Source: a virus. Taken from it: a stretch of 62,077 bases of DNA. The notes below the pieces were generated by a model that made no database searches, was not told the DNA's origin, and saw only the letters and a program-made list of their open reading frames with translations. The stretch is from IMG/VR virus record IMGVR_UViG_3300029319_000038, positions 1 through 62,077 of that record; one strand, given 5' to 3'. Positions 1 to 9,391 of this stretch are shown here, piece by piece (position 1 is the stretch's first letter; each line of letters begins with the position of its first letter). The translations under genes were made by a program, and so were the position numbers.

Positions 1-1842
1 CAAAAGCTTACTGAAGGTATCGTCGAAAGATCCCTCCAGAGAGAAGGTGCTGCACTTTTAGACAAGTGGGAAGCTACTGGACTTCTTGAGGGTATTGGTA
101 CCGATCATGAAAAGGCGGGTATGGCTCGTCTGTTAGAGAACCAAGCTAGCCAGCTTCTTAAAGAGGCTTCATCTATGGCTGCTGGTGATGTCGAAGGCTT
201 CGCAAGCGTTGCTTTCCCAATTGTCCGTCGTGTTTTTGGTGGACTTCTTGCTAACGATCTCGTTAGCGTCCAGCCAATGAGCCTTCCTTCGGGACTCATT
301 TTCTTCATGGACTTTACTTATAGCGACCAAAGTGATCGCCGGCTTGGTATTGATGCTGGTGATTCTTTATATGGTGGCGGTCGTGTTGCTGCACAAATCA
401 CTGGCGGTGTGAGTGATATCACTGAAGCTGGTGGTGGTATGTACAACCTGGCTAATAATTACTCTTCGGCAACTGGCTCCATTGCGTTAGCTGTTTCGGG
501 TAATGATGCAGATCCTGCTAACACTAGCGATGATGAGATCAACCTCTCTGGTTCGACTGCAAATACTGCATTCTCTGCCGATGGCGCTGCGATTAGTGCT
601 TTAAGCGACGGTCAAAAGAAAGCCATCCGATACGATGCCGACGTGCTTGGTCAAACTGACACAACAGAAGAAATTTTCCAGGTCATTGTTAAGCTTAGCA
701 CGGACAACATGGCAAAGATTAATCTTAGGGCTCTCGGTGGTATTACTGTCTCTACGGATGTCGGTAATACTGATCCTGCAGATTTTGGATTGTCAAATGA
801 AGTGCAATTGCGTCGTTTAACACACTTAGGCTACAAAGATGCAAATGGTGCAGTGGTTGCAAACTCTGAGTTGCAATACATTACGCTTTATTACAAAGCT
901 ACCGCTGGTACTGCAGCTGCAGAAAGCACTCACTTCTTGCATTTTCCTTTGGCTGATGTTCTTGAGAACGCCAATGCGCTTGGTTCCGTTCGCGGTTCGA
1001 ACTTCCCTCTTGAAGGCGCAGGCGATGGATCTGTTGGCACCTTTAATAGTAAAGAAGGCATTGATGAGATTCCAGAGATTGACATCAAGGTTGACTCGAT
1101 CGCCGTTACTGCAGTGACTAAAAAGCTTAAGGCTAAGTGGACTCCAGAGTTAGGACAAGATCTTAACGCTTACCACAACCTTGATGCAGAGGTTGAACTT
1201 ACTCAGATCCTCTCCGAGCAAATTGCTTTAGAGATCGATCGTGAGATTGTTAATGACCTCGTTCAAGGCGCAACAGCTGGTACTTACTACTGGTCGCGTT
1301 CGCCTGGTCTCTTTGTTAACAGAGTTACTGGCGCAGAGCTTGGTGCAACTGCTGCATCGCCTGACTTTACAGGCACTGTTAGCGAGTGGTACGAGACTCT
1401 TGTTGAGACCATTAATGACGTTTCGGCTCAGATCCACAGAAAAACTCTCCGTGGTGGTGCAAACTTCCTGGTGACTTCGCCAGAGGTTGCAAACATCCTT
1501 GAGTTTACTGCTGGTTTCCGCGCAAATGTCACTCATGACTCTGACAAAGGAACTGTCGGTGCTGTTAACGTTGGTTCGCTCTCCCGTAAGTTCGACGTTC
1601 ATGTCGACCCTTACTTCCCACGTAACTTGGTTCTTGTGGGTCGTCAAGGCGGAAGCTTCCTTGAGAGTGGCTTTGTTTACGCTCCATATGTTCCGTTGCA
1701 AGTCACACCAACCATTTTCGGCACAGAGGACTTTGTGCCACGTAAGGGTGTCATGACCCGTTACGCTAAGAAGATGGTCCGTCCTGATATGTACGGTCTT
1801 GTCGTATGTCGCGGACTCTTAGGTGAGTCTGGCGCTAGCTAA
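1..1842 (+). CDS. 23: Major capsid protein, T4 gp23-like (5' end outside window)
   Basis: Main shell protein of the phage head. The reading frame is open from base 1, so the gene starts upstream; 613 codons are visible. The first 40 or so visible residues read like the N-terminal region of T4 gp23 (LLDKWE, then a LLENQ block matching gp23 IFENQ), and the stretch VRRVFGG followed by VQPMSLPSG matches the gp23 VRRAIP/VQPMNSPTG region just after the prohead protease cleavage area. An internal ATG at 121 has no ribosome binding site and would remove conserved sequence, so it is not the start. A strong terminator follows the stop. This is family-level recognition by motif, with high certainty. Confidence 0.9.
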   Translation, partial: QKLTEGIVERSLQREGAALLDKWEATGLLEGIGTDHEKAGMARLLENQASQLLKEASSMAAGDVEGFASVAFPIVRRVFGGLLANDLVSVQPMSLPSGLIFFMDFTYSDQSDRRLGIDAGDSLYGGGRVAAQITGGVSDITEAGGGMYNLANNYSSATGSIALAVSGNDADPANTSDDEINLSGSTANTAFSADGAAISALSDGQKKAIRYDADVLGQTDTTEEIFQVIVKLSTDNMAKINLRALGGITVSTDVGNTDPADFGLSNEVQLRRLTHLGYKDANGAVVANSELQYITLYYKATAGTAAAESTHFLHFPLADVLENANALGSVRGSNFPLEGAGDGSVGTFNSKEGIDEIPEIDIKVDSIAVTAVTKKLKAKWTPELGQDLNAYHNLDAEVELTQILSEQIALEIDREIVNDLVQGATAGTYYWSRSPGLFVNRVTGAELGATAASPDFTGTVSEWYETLVETINDVSAQIHRKTLRGGANFLVTSPEVANILEFTAGFRANVTHDSDKGTVGAVNVGSLSRKFDVHVDPYFPRNLVLVGRQGGSFLESGFVYAPYVPLQVTPTIFGTEDFVPRKGVMTRYAKKMVRPDMYGLVVCRGLLGESGAS

Positions 1843-1863
1843 GCCAACAACTAGCTAAACTAA

Positions 1864-1898
1864 CCCCGCTTAGGTCTAACTTAGGCGGGGTTTTTTTA
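1864..1898 (+). terminator. Intrinsic terminator after capsid gene
   Basis: CCCCGC at 1864-1869 pairs with GCGGGG at 1885-1890, followed by seven T. It lies 22 bases after the capsid stop and before the next promoter-like motif, as expected for a strongly expressed structural gene. Confidence 0.88.
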
Positions 1899-1921
1899 TT
1901 TGGAACTTAAAGTATTAAGCT

Positions 1922-1929
1922 ACTATTTA
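1922..1929 (+). promoter_or_regulatory. ACTATTTA motif, candidate late promoter
   Basis: ACTATTTA lies between the capsid terminator and the next gene, 44 bases before its start. The same octamer recurs before other virion genes at 2456, 5600 and 10431. It resembles a T4-type -10-only late promoter in position and AT-richness, but the sequence differs from TATAAATA on this strand. Its role is inferred from recurrence and position. Confidence 0.5.
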
Positions 1930-1972
1930 TTATGATTGATAAGGCTACATGCCTTTTATAAGGAGAAAAAAC

Positions 1973-2386
1973 ATGAGTAAGTTAGGAAGATATAGTGCAG
2001 ATAGAAAAAAGATTGCTACTATTAGTGCTGCTAAAACAGTCACAGTTCCTGAATGTGGCACAGTCTTTATGACTGGAGACATTAATGGAACAATAACTTT
2101 GCCGCTCGTCGCGGACGCGGGTCCAGGCTGGTGGTGCAAGTTTATTTTATCAGCGGATTTGTCCGCAGGGGATGTAGTCATGACCCCTGCTGGCTCAGAT
2201 TCTGTTGAGTTGGTTTCTGCAACCGCTGCTGACGGTGCTGCGATGGACATCGCCGGTACTGGTCAAGTTGAATTTAAAGACGGCGCCGCTAAAAAAGGAG
2301 ACCAAGTTGAGTGGTTAACAGATGGCACTTCTTGGTACGCACTAGGTATGGCAGCTGCAGCCACAGGTATTGATGCCGCGGCGTAA
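1973..2386 (+). CDS. Putative head decoration or other virion protein
   Basis: A 137-residue protein rich in small and beta-branched residues, with no signal peptide or membrane segment and an Ala-rich C-terminal tail. The start at 1973 is chosen because AAGGAG lies 7 bases upstream; the ATG at 1949 lacks a binding site. It sits between the capsid gene and the neck genes, is bracketed by terminators on both sides, and has its own late-type motif, so it is likely made in large amounts as a separate transcript. I do not recognise the family. A capsid decoration role is a guess from position, size and predicted beta-rich composition. Confidence 0.6.
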   Translation: MSKLGRYSADRKKIATISAAKTVTVPECGTVFMTGDINGTITLPLVADAGPGWWCKFILSADLSAGDVVMTPAGSDSVELVSATAADGAAMDIAGTGQVEFKDGAAKKGDQVEWLTDGTSWYALGMAAAATGIDAAA

Positions 2387-2417
2387 GCCTTAATTTGAAA
2401 AGTCCTTATCAATACTA

Positions 2418-2450
2418 AGCCCCCTGCTCTTAACAGGGGGCTTTTTATTT
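2418..2450 (+). terminator. Intrinsic terminator
   Basis: AGCCCCCTG at 2418-2426 pairs with CAGGGGGCT at 2434-2442, followed by TTTTATTTT. It closes the single-gene unit 1973-2386. Confidence 0.88.
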
Positions 2451-2455
2451 TATAT

Positions 2456-2463
2456 ACTATTTA
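2456..2463 (+). promoter_or_regulatory. ACTATTTA motif, candidate late promoter
   Basis: Second copy of ACTATTTA, placed right after a terminator and 24 bases before the start of the next gene. Flanks are TATAT before and TATTAG after. Confidence 0.5.
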
Positions 2464-2486
2464 TATTAGTAACTTAGGAGTCCCTC

Positions 2487-2894
2487 ATGGGTAAAAGAAG
2501 AAAGAGACTAACAATGGCAAAATACGCCAAAAAATACGCATCGATTAGAAAGAACTTTGAAAAAATGAAGAATTTAATTGATGATATTGGCGATCAAAAA
2601 ACAATGCAAGCGCAAGAAATCAAGCTGGCTAATGATATTAAAGATGATATTGTTAGTAGTGTTGCAGAGCATATCAATACGGAAGTTGAGACTGGCAATG
2701 CTCAGCTGAAAGCAGAGACCGCAACTTTAGTGAAAGAGGCAGAGCAAAAAATTGAGCAAGTTAAAAAAGCAGCCTCCAAAACAACAGCTGCAGTTAAGAA
2801 ACTGTCCGCAACAACCAAAAAAACCACAGCCAAAAAAACAACTTCTAAAAGAAAAACAACCACTAGAAAGAAGACCGCTTCTGCGAAAGGATAA
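2487..2894 (+). CDS. Histone H1-tail-like, Lys/Thr/Ala-rich virion-region protein
   Basis: A 135-residue basic protein. Residues about 1-25 are strongly basic, about 25-95 look like one long helix or coiled coil with balanced charge, and the last 40 or so are a Lys-Thr-Ala-Ser-Arg tail made of short KKTT/KRKTT repeats like the C-terminal tail of linker histones. The start has AGGAGT 8 bases upstream. The gene lies between the capsid and neck genes in the virion block. Such a tail suggests DNA binding, for example an internal head protein packaged with the genome. The family is not recognised and the function is inferred from composition only. Confidence 0.7.
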   Translation: MGKRRKRLTMAKYAKKYASIRKNFEKMKNLIDDIGDQKTMQAQEIKLANDIKDDIVSSVAEHINTEVETGNAQLKAETATLVKEAEQKIEQVKKAASKTTAAVKKLSATTKKTTAKKTTSKRKTTTRKKTASAKG

Positions 2895-2937
2895 AACAAG
2901 CCTAACCAACTAATTATTACATTAGGAGGCTTATTTT

Positions 2938-4227
2938 ATGTCAACACCAACTTTAACTCCAAGCTCGCAAACATCAGCGGTTGTTCTACCTTCAACTGGC
3001 TCGCTTGGAACAGGTGCTGATGGTTCCGAGAATACCGTCCACTACCCTGTTGGTGTTTATGTTACGCCAGGCTCTGATTTATTCGATTCTAATTTCATGA
3101 CCGGAGCATCCGATCAGGTCGCTTACACTTTTAAAAAGCTTGGGGGCGACATATTAGATATCGAGCTGAAAGTTGGCAATATTTATGCTGCTTACGAAGA
3201 AGCGACACTTGAATACTCTTATATTGTTAACATACACCAATCAAAGAATATTCTTCATAGTTCTCTAGGCGCGACGACTGGTACGTTTAATCATGATGGT
3301 CAAAGAACTGATGCACAAAAAACAGATAATGTTGAATTAAAGTATCCTAGATTTAAGATTGGCTATGCGAAGCGTGTGATGGATCAGACAATATCAGAGA
3401 TTGGTCTTGGTGGCACAACGCCAATTTACTCTGCGTCGTTTAACACAACAAAATCAACTCAAGATTATGATCTACAGGCGATTATTGAAGAGCAAGCAGG
3501 CGATACTGATCAAGAGTTTTACAATAAAATCAACAATAAAAGAATTATTGTTAGAAAAGTGTTCTACAAGACACCGCATGCAATGTGGCGCTTTTATGGC
3601 TATTACGGTGGTATGAATGCAGTTGGCAATTTATCGACTTATGGTATGTACGCTGATGATTCAACTTATGAGGTTATCCCGCCTTGGCACAATAAAGCTC
3701 AAGCTATGGCATACGAGGATGCAATATACACCAGAAATTCCCATTATTCTTATGAAATTAAAAATAATAAACTAAGAATATACCCTATGCCTAGCTCTGT
3801 ATCTCCACGTAAAATTTTCTTTGAATTTACGGTGGAAAATGACTCATGGGATACTTTAAACGATAAAGATGAAGGCATGATGGGTGTTAACAATATGAAT
3901 ACGCTGCCTTTAGCAAATATTCCTTACGCAAACATAAATTCAATTGGCAAGCAATGGATCCGTAGGTTTGCTTTGGCACTTTCAAAAGAAACTTTGGGCG
4001 AGGTTAGATCTAAATTTGGCTCAATCCCAATTCCAAACAATAACGTAACTCTTAATGGCACTGCGTTAATATCACAAGGTAGAGAAGAGCAAAAAGCGCT
4101 AAGAGATGAGCTGCAGACAGTGCTTGATGAGTTGACTTATCAAAAAATTAGCGAAGCACAAACTGCAATTGCAAAAACAACTAGCGAATTAGCCAGGTCC
4201 TACCCTTACTTTATTTACGCAGGATAA
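2938..4227 (+). CDS. 13: Neck protein, T4 gp13-like
   Basis: Head-completion (neck) protein that with gp14 closes the portal after DNA packaging and receives the tail. At 429 residues it is longer than T4 gp13 (309). The C-terminal third contains QWIRRFALALSKE and, further on, EEQKALRDEL, which align in order with T4 gp13 RWVKDYATALAKE and LEKEALREEL; the segment near residue 80 (IYAAYEEATLEYS) matches the gp13 N-terminal helix. The start has AGGAGG 9 bases upstream. It is followed by gp14-like and gp15-like genes, the T4 order. Recognition is by motif and gene order. Confidence 0.78.
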   Translation: MSTPTLTPSSQTSAVVLPSTGSLGTGADGSENTVHYPVGVYVTPGSDLFDSNFMTGASDQVAYTFKKLGGDILDIELKVGNIYAAYEEATLEYSYIVNIHQSKNILHSSLGATTGTFNHDGQRTDAQKTDNVELKYPRFKIGYAKRVMDQTISEIGLGGTTPIYSASFNTTKSTQDYDLQAIIEEQAGDTDQEFYNKINNKRIIVRKVFYKTPHAMWRFYGYYGGMNAVGNLSTYGMYADDSTYEVIPPWHNKAQAMAYEDAIYTRNSHYSYEIKNNKLRIYPMPSSVSPRKIFFEFTVENDSWDTLNDKDEGMMGVNNMNTLPLANIPYANINSIGKQWIRRFALALSKETLGEVRSKFGSIPIPNNNVTLNGTALISQGREEQKALRDELQTVLDELTYQKISEAQTAIAKTTSELARSYPYFIYAG

Positions 4228-4233
4228 TAATGA

Positions 4234-4728
4234 ATGTCAGATGAGCAAAATAAATGGTCGCAACCAAATCAGCCGCCTCCACCTCTATTCTTAGGTGAAA
4301 AAGAACGTGATTTAGTTAAGCAAGTAAATGATGAGCTTATTGAGAGAGTGATCGGGCAGGCTGTTGCTTATTATGCGGTTGATTTAGAGCATACAAACTT
4401 TCATCCGCTCTACAATGAGGCTGTTGTAAAGACATTCCTGCCTCCAATCAGAGTGCATGCACTGGTCGACTTTAAAGGTGAAGAAGGCAGAACTGATAAA
4501 TACGGAATTGACAAGATAACAAGGATTAATGTGCATTTTCATAAGCGAAGGCTTACAGAAGATCAAGATGTTTTTGTTCGCGAGGGTGATTTCATTGCTT
4601 ATGGCGAGTCTTTCTATGAAATTGTAAAGTTGTCTGAACCAAAAGAAATCTTTGGTCAAGTTGATCGTAGAATAGAAGTTATGGCTGAGTGCATCAAGTC
4701 ACGCGAGGGTTTATTCGATGGCTCATAA
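4234..4728 (+). CDS. 14: Neck protein, T4 gp14-like
   Basis: A 164-residue protein between the gp13-like and gp15-like genes. The body carries the pattern of this neck family: a central strand with aromatic residues, a FVREGDFIAYG segment comparable to the EGDLIYF segment of T4 gp14, and FYEIVKLSEPKEIFGQ comparable to LFEINWVEPYDPFYQLGQ. It is shorter than T4 gp14 (256) and has a Pro-rich N terminus. The start is 6 bases after the previous stop, with only a weak AGGA site. Its stop overlaps the next gene by 11 bases. Confidence 0.68.
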   Translation: MSDEQNKWSQPNQPPPPLFLGEKERDLVKQVNDELIERVIGQAVAYYAVDLEHTNFHPLYNEAVVKTFLPPIRVHALVDFKGEEGRTDKYGIDKITRINVHFHKRRLTEDQDVFVREGDFIAYGESFYEIVKLSEPKEIFGQVDRRIEVMAECIKSREGLFDGS

Positions 4729-5578
4729 TGATAATCCAAAAAGCGAAGAACATTCCAACAGAGACGTTAACATATTTCGTTCTGATTTAGAAGACATTGA
4801 CACTGCTTTGTTTAATTTTGTAAAGGAAAGCTTGGATATATCCACAAAAACCAACAAAGGATTCAAAAAAGTGCCAGTGATATGGTCATCAGCTGAAAGA
4901 GCGCACAATATTAAGGATGATAATATCGAGAGAGACAAGCAAGGCATGATTATACTGCCGACAATCTCAATTGAAAGATCAAATGTTAAAAAATCAACTG
5001 ATAAGATAGCTGTTCCATACGCTGCTATCGATCCACGTGGCGATCTTAAAGGTGGCTCAATTCAAATAAACAAAGTTATCCAGCAAAAGAAAACCAGTGA
5101 GTTTGCAAACGCTGATGCAATGAGAAGAAGATCACAAGTCAATGCGCCTCTGTATCGACACGGCAATAAAAATGAAAAAATTGTTTTTGAGACAATAACA
5201 ATCCCAATACCAATTTATGTTGAGTTGACATATAAAGTAACTTTAATATCAGAGTATCAAGAACAAATGAATGACATGCTAACTCCGTTTATTCGCGTAT
5301 CAAATGCCCATAGGGTTGCAATCATCGGAACTAATAACAATCAATATGAAGCTTTTATCAACACTGACTATGGAATGACAAACACTGTTACAAACTATGA
5401 ATCTAATGAAAGAAGATATGTAACTGACGTTACAATAGATGTCTTAGGCTATATTATTGGTAACGGGAAAAATGAAGAGCAGCCGCGAATTGTTAGAAGG
5501 GAAAACGCAGTTCAAATTCGCTTTGCAAGAGAGCGAATTATTGTTGATCCAGACGAGGATGGTGAATTTAGATTTTAA
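4718..5578 (+). CDS. 15: Tail sheath stabiliser/terminator, T4 gp15-like
   Basis: Caps the head-proximal end of the sheath and tube so the tail can join the head. The 286-residue protein contains VPVIWSS and IILPTISI, then IPIPIYVELTYKVTLISEY with MLTPFI, which follow the T4 gp15 order VPITYAS, ILPRINL, SPIKMIYELSIFTRY and ILPYF. Its start lies inside the end of the gp14-like gene, suggesting translational coupling. A candidate late promoter follows it, ahead of the sheath gene. Confidence 0.76.
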   Translation: MAHNDNPKSEEHSNRDVNIFRSDLEDIDTALFNFVKESLDISTKTNKGFKKVPVIWSSAERAHNIKDDNIERDKQGMIILPTISIERSNVKKSTDKIAVPYAAIDPRGDLKGGSIQINKVIQQKKTSEFANADAMRRRSQVNAPLYRHGNKNEKIVFETITIPIPIYVELTYKVTLISEYQEQMNDMLTPFIRVSNAHRVAIIGTNNNQYEAFINTDYGMTNTVTNYESNERRYVTDVTIDVLGYIIGNGKNEEQPRIVRRENAVQIRFARERIIVDPDEDGEFRF

Positions 5579-5599
5579 TGTACTTTCTAACATGCCAAT

Positions 5600-5607
5600 A
5601 CTATTTA
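5600..5607 (+). promoter_or_regulatory. ACTATTTA motif, candidate late promoter of sheath gene
   Basis: Third copy of ACTATTTA, 58 bases upstream of the sheath start, in the only sizeable gap of the neck/tail block. Confidence 0.5.
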
Positions 5608-5664
5608 TAAAAGGAAAAGTTCATATTTTTATTTAGAACTAGCTAGTTTCAAGGAGCATAAGTT

Positions 5665-8600
5665 ATGGCTGTCGATAAGTTTAAGTTTGTTTCACCTGGA
5701 ATTTTTATTGATGAGATCGATGAATCTCAAGTCCCGGTGTTACCTGAAAGAATGGGTCCAGTGGTTATTGGACAATTTCAAAAAGGACCGGCGAATAGAC
5801 CTATTACGGTTCAGTCTTTTAAAGAGATGGTTGAGATCTTTGGCAACCCAACACCAGGCGTGCCTTCTAGAGATGCATGGAGATCGGGTGATCTGCAAGC
5901 GCCAACCTACGCAGCATATGCAGCTCAGGCATGGCTTCGAAACAACTCGCCATGCACAATTATCCGACTCCTTGGAAAAGCGCCGGCAAATGCTGTGGGG
6001 TATGACTTAGGCGCTAAATCTGAAGCCGGCTGGAGAACAGAAAAAGGCTTCAATGATGACATTGCTAACTCTGGTGGCGCTTATGGTCTTTTTATTATAC
6101 CTAACAATCTTACTAGCTCGGAAGGTACCGCTATTGACTTGACAAACGGCGCCGGATTTACCGGTGAAAAAGCACAAGCTGTTAGTGGCACACTAGCAGC
6201 AATTTGGTATGTAAAAAATGGCGCTGTTAGACTCCAAGGCATTCCGGTTCTTAGCGAGACGGGCGACACGACAGCGCGAACTTCCTCGGCAGGACAATGG
6301 ATTCGATCAACAAATCAGGCTTTTACAGTACAAATTCTTAATAATGTTGGAACTGCTGTTAAAAAAGCATCGTTTAACTTTGACAAAGACTCTGACCAGT
6401 TTATTAGAAAAGTTTTTAATACAAATCCAACTGTTGTCAACACAGCAATTACAACGACTGATAGTCAGCAAGTGTATTGGCTTGGTGAAACTTTTGAGAG
6501 AAGTGCAGTTGAAGAAACAGGCATAATGAATAATGACCAAACTCTTGAGCTACACCTTGCTAACGCCAATACCAGCCCCACAGGCGAATGGCTTGGAGTT
6601 ATCTTAGGACTTGATGGTGCTTCTGGTCAAGCAGATTTTGATTGGTGGAATCACCTTCAAAACAACCAGGCAGCTTCGACAGGCTTCTTCTTTTCTCAGG
6701 ATAATAGAGGAGTTACAACAGCTTCTTTTGACCCTGAAAGTCACACTGATAATTTGTTTAAGATTGTTGCCTTAGATTCTGGAGAACATGCAAATAAAGA
6801 TTACAAAATCTCTGTTCAGGACATTAAAGCGCCAAGCGATAACTTTAACGCTTATGGTACTTTTAGTGTTCTTGTTCGAAGTGCTTTCGATACAGACAAC
6901 AATCCGATTGTCTTAGAAAGGTTTAGTAATGTTAATTTAAACCCTGAATCGCAGAATTACATTGCTAGGGTCATTGGCGATCAGACTTTTGAGTTTGATG
7001 CGGCGACAAATGTTCTTAGAACAGTTGGGCTCAACCCCAACAATTCAAAATTAGTTAGAGTCGAGGTTACAGATACAGTTAAAAATGGCGAAGCAGCTGG
7101 GCTGCTTCCTTACGGTGTCTTTGGACCGGCTGTACCAAAAGATTTTACAATTATGTCTGGCACAGCAGCCGGCGCCCTGAGAGACGCAAGGTACGGTGCT
7201 GAGAAAGATCTCGACTATACTGCAGTTGGTGCTGCGGTTAAAGATTATGTTGTTGGCGGTACCGCTTCAGACTTTCCAAGCATAGTGGTGCCAGGACCGC
7301 GCGCTGATGCAACCCCTGGTGGAACTCTAGTTTTTTATAGCACCGGTAGTCATGCAGTAACTTTCCAGCACACTGCCTCAATCTCATGGCCAACAACAAG
7401 ATTAAGATTATCTTCTTCTGATGGTGGTCTAAATAAGCCAAGCCAGGCTTACTTTGGATATCAGTCTAACATTAAAGGCACAAAGCGTTTTGATAGACAA
7501 AATATTGATCTTTTAAGAAGTCAGCCAGCTAACTTTAATGGCACTGGTCCTGCAGCAAAGATCAGTGACGCCACGCAATACCAATATTCCTGGGCGTTTA
7601 CCTTAGATGATGTGAAAATATCTCAGACAGATAGCAGTCATTATCACTATGAAAGAGGCTCTAGGGCGAACGGGTCCTCGCGTACTGCTACAAACGGCTC
7701 TACTGCCATTTTGGATGCTGGTGTAAGTAAATTTACTTCGCCAATGTTTGGTGGTTTTGATGGTTTTGATATTACTGAGAAAGCACCGCTGAGAAACACT
7801 TATTTGTCAACCGGAGGTACGAGCGGCACAGAAACAACAAATTACGCCTACTACACAATCAAAAAAGCAATTGACACGATTGCTGATCCAGAATTTGTTG
7901 AGTTTGATTTGGCTACAATACCAGGTCTAACAAACGGATCATTAAACAACTTGTTAATTGATGCATGTGAAACAAGAAGCGATGCCTTGGCTATTGTTGA
8001 CCTTGAGGGTCTCCATCAGCCGGCTCACGAATCAAACTCTAGTGAAGCAAGCAGAAAAGGTAGTGTTTCAACAACAGTTACAAACTTAAAGAACTTGAAT
8101 ATCAACTCAAGCTACGCATGCACATTCTTCCCGTTTGTGCAGATTAGAGACTTGATTAACGATTCGATTCTGTTTGTACCACCTTCCGTTGTTGCTCTTG
8201 GCACAATGTCATCCTCCCAGCGCCGCTCCGCAGTTTGGTTTGCACCTGCAGGCTTCACTCGTGGCGGCTTAAGCGAGGGTAACGCAGGAATTCCTGTTCT
8301 TGGTGTCCATCAGCGATTAACATCTGATGATCGTGACACTCTATACGATGCAAATATTAACCCGATTGCATCTTTCCCTGCAGAGGGTGTGGTTGTCTTT
8401 GGACAAAAGACATTGCAAGTTACACCATCTGCTCTTGACAGAATCAACGTTAGAAGACTTATGATTTTTGTCAAGAAAGAGATTTCAAGAATCGCCTCGA
8501 CAGTTCTGTTTGATCAAAACGTGCAGTCGACTTGGGATAGATTCGTTGGTCAAGTTAAGCCATTCTTGGATGGCGTTAAAGCAGGTCTTGGTCTTACAGA

Positions 8601-8754
8601 CTTTAAAGTTGTTCTTGATGAGACAACCACAACACCTGACTTGATTGATAGAAACGTTCTTTACGCAAAGATTTTCTTGAAGCCAGCTAAGTCAATTGAA
8701 TTTATTGCTCTTGACTTTATCATTAGTCGAAGTGGCGCTTCTTTTGATGATTAA
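5665..8754 (+). CDS. 18: Contractile tail sheath protein, T4 gp18-like, enlarged
   Basis: Forms the contractile sheath. The N terminus (residues about 7-60, SPGIFIDEID then GPVVIGQFQKGP) and C terminus (last 120 residues with FDQNVQSTWDRF and a DRNVLYAKIFLKP strand) are the conserved sheath core of the gp18 family. At 1029 residues it is far longer than T4 gp18 (659); the extra length lies in the middle (about residues 150-750), which is where surface domains are inserted in this family. AAGGAG lies 10 bases before the ATG. The tube gene follows, the standard pair. Confidence 0.9.
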   Translation: MAVDKFKFVSPGIFIDEIDESQVPVLPERMGPVVIGQFQKGPANRPITVQSFKEMVEIFGNPTPGVPSRDAWRSGDLQAPTYAAYAAQAWLRNNSPCTIIRLLGKAPANAVGYDLGAKSEAGWRTEKGFNDDIANSGGAYGLFIIPNNLTSSEGTAIDLTNGAGFTGEKAQAVSGTLAAIWYVKNGAVRLQGIPVLSETGDTTARTSSAGQWIRSTNQAFTVQILNNVGTAVKKASFNFDKDSDQFIRKVFNTNPTVVNTAITTTDSQQVYWLGETFERSAVEETGIMNNDQTLELHLANANTSPTGEWLGVILGLDGASGQADFDWWNHLQNNQAASTGFFFSQDNRGVTTASFDPESHTDNLFKIVALDSGEHANKDYKISVQDIKAPSDNFNAYGTFSVLVRSAFDTDNNPIVLERFSNVNLNPESQNYIARVIGDQTFEFDAATNVLRTVGLNPNNSKLVRVEVTDTVKNGEAAGLLPYGVFGPAVPKDFTIMSGTAAGALRDARYGAEKDLDYTAVGAAVKDYVVGGTASDFPSIVVPGPRADATPGGTLVFYSTGSHAVTFQHTASISWPTTRLRLSSSDGGLNKPSQAYFGYQSNIKGTKRFDRQNIDLLRSQPANFNGTGPAAKISDATQYQYSWAFTLDDVKISQTDSSHYHYERGSRANGSSRTATNGSTAILDAGVSKFTSPMFGGFDGFDITEKAPLRNTYLSTGGTSGTETTNYAYYTIKKAIDTIADPEFVEFDLATIPGLTNGSLNNLLIDACETRSDALAIVDLEGLHQPAHESNSSEASRKGSVSTTVTNLKNLNINSSYACTFFPFVQIRDLINDSILFVPPSVVALGTMSSSQRRSAVWFAPAGFTRGGLSEGNAGIPVLGVHQRLTSDDRDTLYDANINPIASFPAEGVVVFGQKTLQVTPSALDRINVRRLMIFVKKEISRIASTVLFDQNVQSTWDRFVGQVKPFLDGVKAGLGLTDFKVVLDETTTTPDLIDRNVLYAKIFLKPAKSIEFIALDFIISRSGASFDD

Positions 8755-8800
8755 AAATAATTCTAAAAACTAATTAAAATACATTGAGGAGATTAAATTA

Positions 8801-9373
8801 ATGCCATTCTTTACAAATCCAACTTTTCAGCCTAAAAGAAATTTCAGATTTCAAGTTTCTTTTTCAGGATTAGGTGACGACTTAACTTACATGGTCACTA
8901 GTGTTAATAAGCCAGGATTTACTGTTGGCTCTACTGCTCACAGATTTTTAAATCATCAATTTAATTTTCCTAACATTGTAACTTGGGATGATGTTAACGT
9001 CAGCTTTATCGATGCTGTTGATCCAAACGTTGGTTCTACATTCTATCAAGCGCTTTTGAACTCTGGCTATCTTAATCCTTCCACAATTGATCGCTACAAA
9101 GGCGCTCTTACTAAAAGAGCTACAACTGATTCGATTGGCTTGGTAAAGATTCGCCAACTTGATGGTGGCGAGGTGCTCGGAGGCTCTGTCAACTCAGCAG
9201 GCACTCCTACACAGCCGGCAATCATTGATGAGTGGACTTTGATCAACTCAATGATTCTTTCTGTTAAATTTGGTGAAGGAATGAGCTATACTGATGATGG
9301 CATGGTCAATGTTGCAATATCCTTAAAATACGATTACGCAGAATACGCCACAAATCAAGGTACGATCGCATAA
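8801..9373 (+). CDS. 19: Tail tube protein, T4 gp19-like
   Basis: Builds the inner tube inside the sheath. The 190-residue length and the N-terminal pattern (NFRFQVSFSG, then a lysine-proline-glycine loop and WDDVNVSFID near residue 65) match the gp19 family. GAGGAG lies 9 bases upstream of the start. It directly follows the sheath and precedes the gp26-like and tape-measure genes. Confidence 0.88.
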   Translation: MPFFTNPTFQPKRNFRFQVSFSGLGDDLTYMVTSVNKPGFTVGSTAHRFLNHQFNFPNIVTWDDVNVSFIDAVDPNVGSTFYQALLNSGYLNPSTIDRYKGALTKRATTDSIGLVKIRQLDGGEVLGGSVNSAGTPTQPAIIDEWTLINSMILSVKFGEGMSYTDDGMVNVAISLKYDYAEYATNQGTIA

Positions 9374-9391
9374 TAAAAAGCAGAGGCTAAA

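Noticed and set aside
121-123. ATG at 121 as start of the capsid gene
   Set aside because: Codons upstream to base 1 continue the gp23-like N-terminal sequence, so the gene begins before the window.
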